Assembly: GCF_963678865.1 (NCBI RefSeq)
Contig: NZ_OY787459.1
Coordinates: forward strand, 958,501 to 1,022,500
Direction: 5' to 3'
Source of the DNA: Maridesulfovibrio sp.
GTDB lineage: Bacteria > Desulfobacterota > Desulfovibrionia > Desulfovibrionales > Desulfovibrionaceae
Length of the DNA: 64,000 nt
The stretch's first letter is position 1. Each line of letters starts with the position of its first letter. Shown here piece by piece: positions 60,546-64,000 of the stretch. Both the position numbers and the translations under genes were made by a program. The notes under the pieces were generated by a model that saw only the letters and a list, made by a program, of their open reading frames with translations, did not search any database and had not been told where the DNA came from.

Positions 60546-61880
60546 TTATGCCTTAATTTTGCGGGCTCTGAACCGTTTATTGATCTGAGCCACGGTAGAG
60601 CGGAACAAAGAAGCCCTGATTTCAGGATCAAGAGGCTGTCCGCCACCGTTAACACAACCGCCGGGACAGGTCATAATCTCGATAAAATGATAAGGAGATT
60701 TACCTGCACGTACTTCATCACAAAGCTTGGCGGCATTGCTGAGTCCACTGGCCACAGCAACTTTTACAGTACCGAAGTTGGGCACCTTCACATCAGCAGT
60801 GTTGATACCCTCGTGGGTACGTACAACTTTGATATCAGGGTTGGCAAGCTTGGTACCGGAAAGGACTTCGTAAGCGAGTCTGAGAGCCGCTTCCATTACC
60901 CCGCCGCTGTTACCGAAGATAGTCGCCGCACCGGTTGATTCACCCAGGACCGGATCAGGATCTTCATCAGGAAGATTATTAAAATCAATACCGGCAGCCT
61001 TAATCATATAAGCCAGTTCACGTGTGTTGATTGTGGCGTCAATGTCGCGGTCAAATCCGGCATCATCCAGCTCACTGCGCACACCTTCATACTTTTTGGC
61101 AATACAGGGCATGATGGAAACAGTGTAAATCTTTTTACCGTCTGTCTTTGTTTCCTTTGCACCATATGTCTTAGCCAAAGGACCAAGCATACCGATAGGT
61201 GATTTACAGGTGGACAAATTAGGGATCAGGTCGGGATAAAAAGTTTCTGCAAACTTTACCCAACCGGGACAACAGGAAGTGAACTGAGGCAAAGCCATTG
61301 CGTCCTTGGTTCCCTGGCTCTTAACTCTGTTAAGAAGCTCAGTACCTTCTTCCATGATGGTAACGTCAGCAGCAAATTCGTTATCCCAGATATAATCGAA
61401 CCCCAGCTTGCGTAAAGCCGCATGCATTTTTCCGCCAACGTATGTTCCGGTGGGAGCACCGAAACATTCGCCAAGCCCATAGCGGACAGCCGGAGCAGGC
61501 ATGGAAACAACGATGGTGTCCGGGTCCTTAAGTTTTGCCGCGAGCTCGTCTATGAAGGAAACTCCTTCAGAAATAGCTCCATAAGGACAATTGACAAGAC
61601 ACTGACCGCAATTCATGCAGGCAACCGGATCGACGATACCGTGAATTCCGTCATCATTGATAGCCTGAATAGCTCCACTCGCGCAGACCTCTTCACACGC
61701 CCCGCATCCTTCGCACTTGGACCCATCAACCCGCACAAATTGTACTGTGTCTGCGTCTACCCCTACTGGAGGAGCGTAAAGACTGTACTCAACACCCTCC
61801 ATTCGTTTGGCATTTTCATTCACAGCAGGCTGAACTGCTACAGCCCCGGCAGGCGGGGACTTAGGCGCACATCCTGACAT
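60546..61880 (-). CDS. hydA: Periplasmic [FeFe] hydrogenase large subunit
   Basis: Catalytic [FeFe] hydrogenase of 444 residues. Two ferredoxin clusters are bound by Cys56/59/62/66 (CEGCGACEEVC) and Cys88/91/94/98 (CMNCGQCLVNC). H-cluster motifs: L1 TSCCPGW (201-207), L2 MPCIAKKYE with Cys259, and L3 TCPGGCVNGGGQP with Cys405 and Cys409. It lacks its own signal and relies on HydB. It has an extra N-terminal stretch of about 30 residues rich in Ala and Pro (MSGCAPKSPPAGAVAVQ) that is longer than in the Desulfovibrio enzymes I remember. AAGGAGG lies 6 bases before the ATG, and an inverted repeat sits immediately upstream. Confidence 0.97.
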   Translation of the reverse strand: MSGCAPKSPPAGAVAVQPAVNENAKRMEGVEYSLYAPPVGVDADTVQFVRVDGSKCEGCGACEEVCASGAIQAINDDGIHGIVDPVACMNCGQCLVNCPYGAISEGVSFIDELAAKLKDPDTIVVSMPAPAVRYGLGECFGAPTGTYVGGKMHAALRKLGFDYIWDNEFAADVTIMEEGTELLNRVKSQGTKDAMALPQFTSCCPGWVKFAETFYPDLIPNLSTCKSPIGMLGPLAKTYGAKETKTDGKKIYTVSIMPCIAKKYEGVRSELDDAGFDRDIDATINTRELAYMIKAAGIDFNNLPDEDPDPVLGESTGAATIFGNSGGVMEAALRLAYEVLSGTKLANPDIKVVRTHEGINTADVKVPNFGTVKVAVASGLSNAAKLCDEVRAGKSPYHFIEIMTCPGGCVNGGGQPLDPEIRASLFRSTVAQINKRFRARKIKA

Positions 61881-61892
61881 GCATGGCCTCCT

Positions 61893-61912
61893 TTGTTAAA
61901 ATTAGTTAACAA
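61893..61912. promoter_or_regulatory. Inverted repeat next to hydA ribosome site
   Basis: TTGTTAA - six bases - TTAACAA, a perfect 7-base inverted repeat just upstream of, and touching, the hydA Shine-Dalgarno sequence. It resembles Rex operators (TTGTTAA-N4-TTAACAA), but the spacer is six bases rather than four. It may be an operator or mRNA hairpin controlling hydA translation. Confidence 0.5.
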
Positions 61913-62211
61913 AACTTCAAACACAACAAACACATATAATTAAAAAGTAACACTAGAAACGTACTAATACACTTCCATTATACATGTCAATTCATCACCT
62001 AAAAGATAAATTACCCTAGGCAAATAAAAGATCACTGAACACAGGACCTTTTGAGGTAAAGTACATAGCCTACTAATTATTCTATGGAAAATTCAAAAAG
62101 ATGATGGGATGTAGGACGAACTATCAGCCCTAAAATGAGGAAAAAGATAAAACTCAAAATAACCACAATGACACGAAACTGGCCACGTCGGTTATTTAAA
62201 TCAAATTTCAG

Positions 62212-62254
62212 TTTTTTTTGAAGGGTGATCAGGAAGATCACCCTTCAAAAAAAA
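62212..62254 (-). terminator. Rho-independent terminator of ablA-ablB
   Basis: Nineteen-base perfect stem TTTTTTTTGAAGGGTGATC / GATCACCCTTCAAAAAAAA with a 5-base loop, 24 bases after the ablB stop. Symmetric, so it may act on both strands. Confidence 0.92.
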
Positions 62255-62277
62255 TGGATGGACTAAGAGAAATTAAA

Positions 62278-63132
62278 CTAGTGAGACTGTTTCTGGCCAA
62301 GTTTATACCAGACATTCATGGACTCAAGGCTGCCGCTGATATTTGTATTGTTGATTAGACAACCTGAAAAATTATAATTCCCCTTGGAAAACAGGGAATT
62401 AATTCCATATGAGCAGGCTCTGGCGATTGTAAAGAAGCACTTTATGCCGGACTTTACGCAATCCTCCTCCAGAGAACACAAAAGCGCCCCGGCAAGACCG
62501 GCTTTACGGTAGTCCGGGAGAACAGCAAAATCGGTCATCTCAGCACTTATCCCGTCAGCGGCCACTTCCGCAGATGCGGCACCCACAAGGTGGTTACCAT
62601 CATAAACGCCCATGAAACGTACTCCAGCCTCCATTTCCTGACAGATGTAGTCAGAATCGGTGACAGGAAATGGATAGGTTTCAAAAGTCCGCTCATAAAG
62701 ATGCGCGAGTGCTTGCGCATCTTTATGGCCGAGTCTGCATAGCTGCAGATTCCCGGGAAGAGATTTAACATTGCCCTTCCCTTTCTTGCTTTCGGCAATA
62801 GAAAGAACACGATCAAGCTCCCGCCTGTTGCGCTGCTCTTTTCGCCACTTATACCGATAGAAACTTAAAAAAACACCATCGTCATCGCCAAACATCCCCG
62901 GCACCAACGCCTCCTTCTCAAACCCGCAGGAAAGAAAGGGGACCATATATTCAGCAGGAACTTTTGCAAATATCTTCGACAGGTCTTCCTGCACAGCAAT
63001 ATCTATCAATTCATCTGCAAGATTGATATTCTTACAATCTTCAACCGCATATGACATCAGATAAATACGGTCATTAAATGAACCTATCTGCACTCTGCTT
63101 TGACCTACACTGACAATCGAATCATACAACAT
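62278..63132 (-). CDS. ablB: Beta-lysine N6-acetyltransferase AblB
   Basis: GNAT-family acetyltransferase of 284 residues that converts beta-lysine to N-epsilon-acetyl-beta-lysine, a compatible solute. The C-terminal GNAT core shows [20 protein letters not shown] with the acetyl-CoA-binding turn, and [20 protein letters not shown]. It overlaps the ablA stop by 11 bases. The ablA-ablB pair is the standard locus for this osmolyte in methanogens and some bacteria, and would serve salt tolerance here. Confidence 0.92.
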   Translation of the reverse strand: MLYDSIVSVGQSRVQIGSFNDRIYLMSYAVEDCKNINLADELIDIAVQEDLSKIFAKVPAEYMVPFLSCGFEKEALVPGMFGDDDGVFLSFYRYKWRKEQRNRRELDRVLSIAESKKGKGNVKSLPGNLQLCRLGHKDAQALAHLYERTFETYPFPVTDSDYICQEMEAGVRFMGVYDGNHLVGAASAEVAADGISAEMTDFAVLPDYRKAGLAGALLCSLEEDCVKSGIKCFFTIARACSYGINSLFSKGNYNFSGCLINNTNISGSLESMNVWYKLGQKQSH

Positions 63133-64000
63133 GGGAATTACGCTCCGCCCTTTCGTTGTCTTCAGGAGTCAGGCTGAGGGTGTCATCCCAATCGGAGATC
63201 AATTTTTCGATACCGATTGCTTTTTCTTCAGCCCCTTCTTCCTTGAGCTGAAGATTGCACTCCTCACAATTGCGGTCACAATAGTTGCATTCGTAGGAAT
63301 CAGGCTCCGTATAAGTAGTTATAACACCTTCATAATTTCGTAACACAACCTTATTGGTGGCCCATGACACAATATAATTAGGCATAACCGGAATCTTACC
63401 GCCTCCGCCGGGAGCATCCACAACGTATGTGGGGACAGCAAAACCGCTGGTATGCCCTCGCAGGCTTTCAAGAATCTCGATACCTTTGCCCACGGGAGTT
63501 CGAAAATGGCTTAAACCTTCGGAAAGGTCGCACTGATAGAGATAGTACGGACGCACCCTGTTCTTGACCAGCTTGTGGTTCAAGCTCTTAATCAAACGCG
63601 GACAATCATTGATCCCGGCCAGCAGCACGCTCTGGTTACCAAGCGGAATTCCGGCATCAGCCAGCTTGGCAAGAGCCCTGCGAGAAGAATCAGTTACTTC
63701 CCGAGGATGGTTGAAATGGGTATTGACCCAGAGAGGATGATGTTTTTTGAGCATATTTACCAGATTATCAGTAATGCGGTATGGCAGGACAACCGGCATA
63801 CGGGTCCCGATACGGATTACTTCAACATGTTCAATCTCACCCAGTCTGGTCAGAATCCAATCCAACTTCTCATCCGAAAGCATGAACGGGTCCCCCCCGG
63901 ACAGCAACACATCACGCACCTGCGGGGTATTGCGGATGTACTCGATACCCTTTTCCAACTGACTGCGCGACGGAACGGAATCCTGATCACCAACCTTGCG
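63122..64000 (-). CDS. ablA: Lysine 2,3-aminomutase AblA, partial
   Basis: C-terminal 292 residues of lysine 2,3-aminomutase; the frame continues past position 64000 with no start inside the window ([18 protein letters not shown] at the edge). The radical SAM cysteines therefore lie beyond the edge. Present features: [11 protein letters not shown], the PLP-associated GGGGK in [14 protein letters not shown], and a Cys-rich end ([16 protein letters not shown]) typical of the clostridial-type aminomutase. It makes beta-lysine for ablB, which it overlaps. Confidence 0.95.
   Translation of the reverse strand, partial: RKVGDQDSVPSRSQLEKGIEYIRNTPQVRDVLLSGGDPFMLSDEKLDWILTRLGEIEHVEVIRIGTRMPVVLPYRITDNLVNMLKKHHPLWVNTHFNHPREVTDSSRRALAKLADAGIPLGNQSVLLAGINDCPRLIKSLNHKLVKNRVRPYYLYQCDLSEGLSHFRTPVGKGIEILESLRGHTSGFAVPTYVVDAPGGGGKIPVMPNYIVSWATNKVVLRNYEGVITTYTEPDSYECNYCDRNCEECNLQLKEEGAEEKAIGIEKLISDWDDTLSLTPEDNERAERNSHVV

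Larger units (their letters stand above)
61881..62277. other. hydA upstream region
   Basis: This 397-base AT-rich gap contains the hydA promoter, not resolvable by eye, and the ablBA terminator. It has no ORF of note. The inverted repeat at 61893-61912 is listed separately. Confidence 0.6.

Noticed and set aside
61893..61912. Canonical Rex operator upstream of hydA
   Set aside because: The half-sites match, but the spacer is six bases rather than four, so only a Rex-like label is justified.
1..64000. CRISPR arrays, insertion sequences, tRNA, rRNA, prophage
   Set aside because: No regularly spaced repeats, transposase, integrase, tRNA cloverleaf or rRNA motif was seen by reading. Dedicated tools (tRNAscan-SE, ISEScan) would be decisive.

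Overview
The window looks like chromosomal DNA of a marine sulfate-reducing bacterium of the Desulfovibrionaceae, most like Maridesulfovibrio/Desulfovibrio. This is inferred from gene content and not from a database search. The clues are a periplasmic-type [FeFe] hydrogenase (hydA/hydB) with its full maturation set, a tetraheme class III cytochrome c3, a tungstate/molybdate importer, and salt-related functions (NhaB antiporter, AblA/AblB for N-epsilon-acetyl-beta-lysine). No rRNA, tRNA, CRISPR array, insertion sequence or prophage was recognised. About 63 protein genes fill the window, mostly in minus-strand operons.

Layout. 1-4.4 kb: four minus-strand exported proteins (an LPP20-like protein, a TPR lipoprotein with SLH-like repeats, a FlgT_N-like protein and a FlgO-like protein) that resemble the outer-membrane flagellar FlgO/FlgP/FlgT set, with no flagellar genes nearby. 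4.9-10.4 kb: small regulators, yajQ, a STAS protein, and an unusual fusion of a PTS EIIC membrane domain to a c-di-GMP phosphodiesterase (EAL). 10.8-13.4 kb: nhaB with a long structured leader, then trmO. 13.4-21.3 kb: infA, an RRM protein, ilvC-ilvN-ilvB, and a small-gene operon (DUF465, DUF167, DivIVA, YggT), followed by a HAD phosphatase and two lineage-specific proteins. 21.5-28.1 kb: tatA, then a minus-strand operon (beta-CASP nuclease, rsmD, coaD, miaA, two exported proteins homologous to those at the window start, pgsA). 28.2-33.1 kb: a DMT exporter, a ribbon-helix-helix-like regulator behind an array of TGCACA motifs, and wtpABC. 33.1-39.2 kb: a PrsT-like TPR lipoprotein, an exosortase, and an EAL-CBS-GGDEF protein. 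39.3-46.6 kb: recD2, recR, ybaB, dnaX, ilvE and a CBM48 protein, punctuated by a repeat family. 46.9-52.6 kb: alaC, hom, an ApgM-like putative homoserine kinase, a thioesterase, an amidohydrolase and a DUF2867 protein. 52.7-61.9 kb: cytochrome c3, then hydA-hydB-regulator-hydG-aspA-unknown-hydE-hydF. 62.3-64 kb: ablA-ablB, with ablA cut by the window edge.

How the parts fit. The hydrogenase block encodes the enzyme, the three radical-SAM/GTPase maturases, an aspartate ammonia-lyase that could supply ammonium for cluster assembly, an uncharacterised protein embedded in the operon, and a nearby cytochrome c3 as likely electron partner. Branched-chain amino-acid synthesis is split between ilvBNC and ilvE. 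hom plus apgM probably covers the route from aspartate semialdehyde to phosphohomoserine.

The strongest novel signals are: a modular repeat family of about 100 bp, seven units, whose ends abut genes and supply Shine-Dalgarno sequences; the TGCACA operator array; the structured nhaB leader; a pseudoknot-capable GC-rich island near 53.8 kb; and the dispersed family of exported LPP20/FlgT-like proteins.
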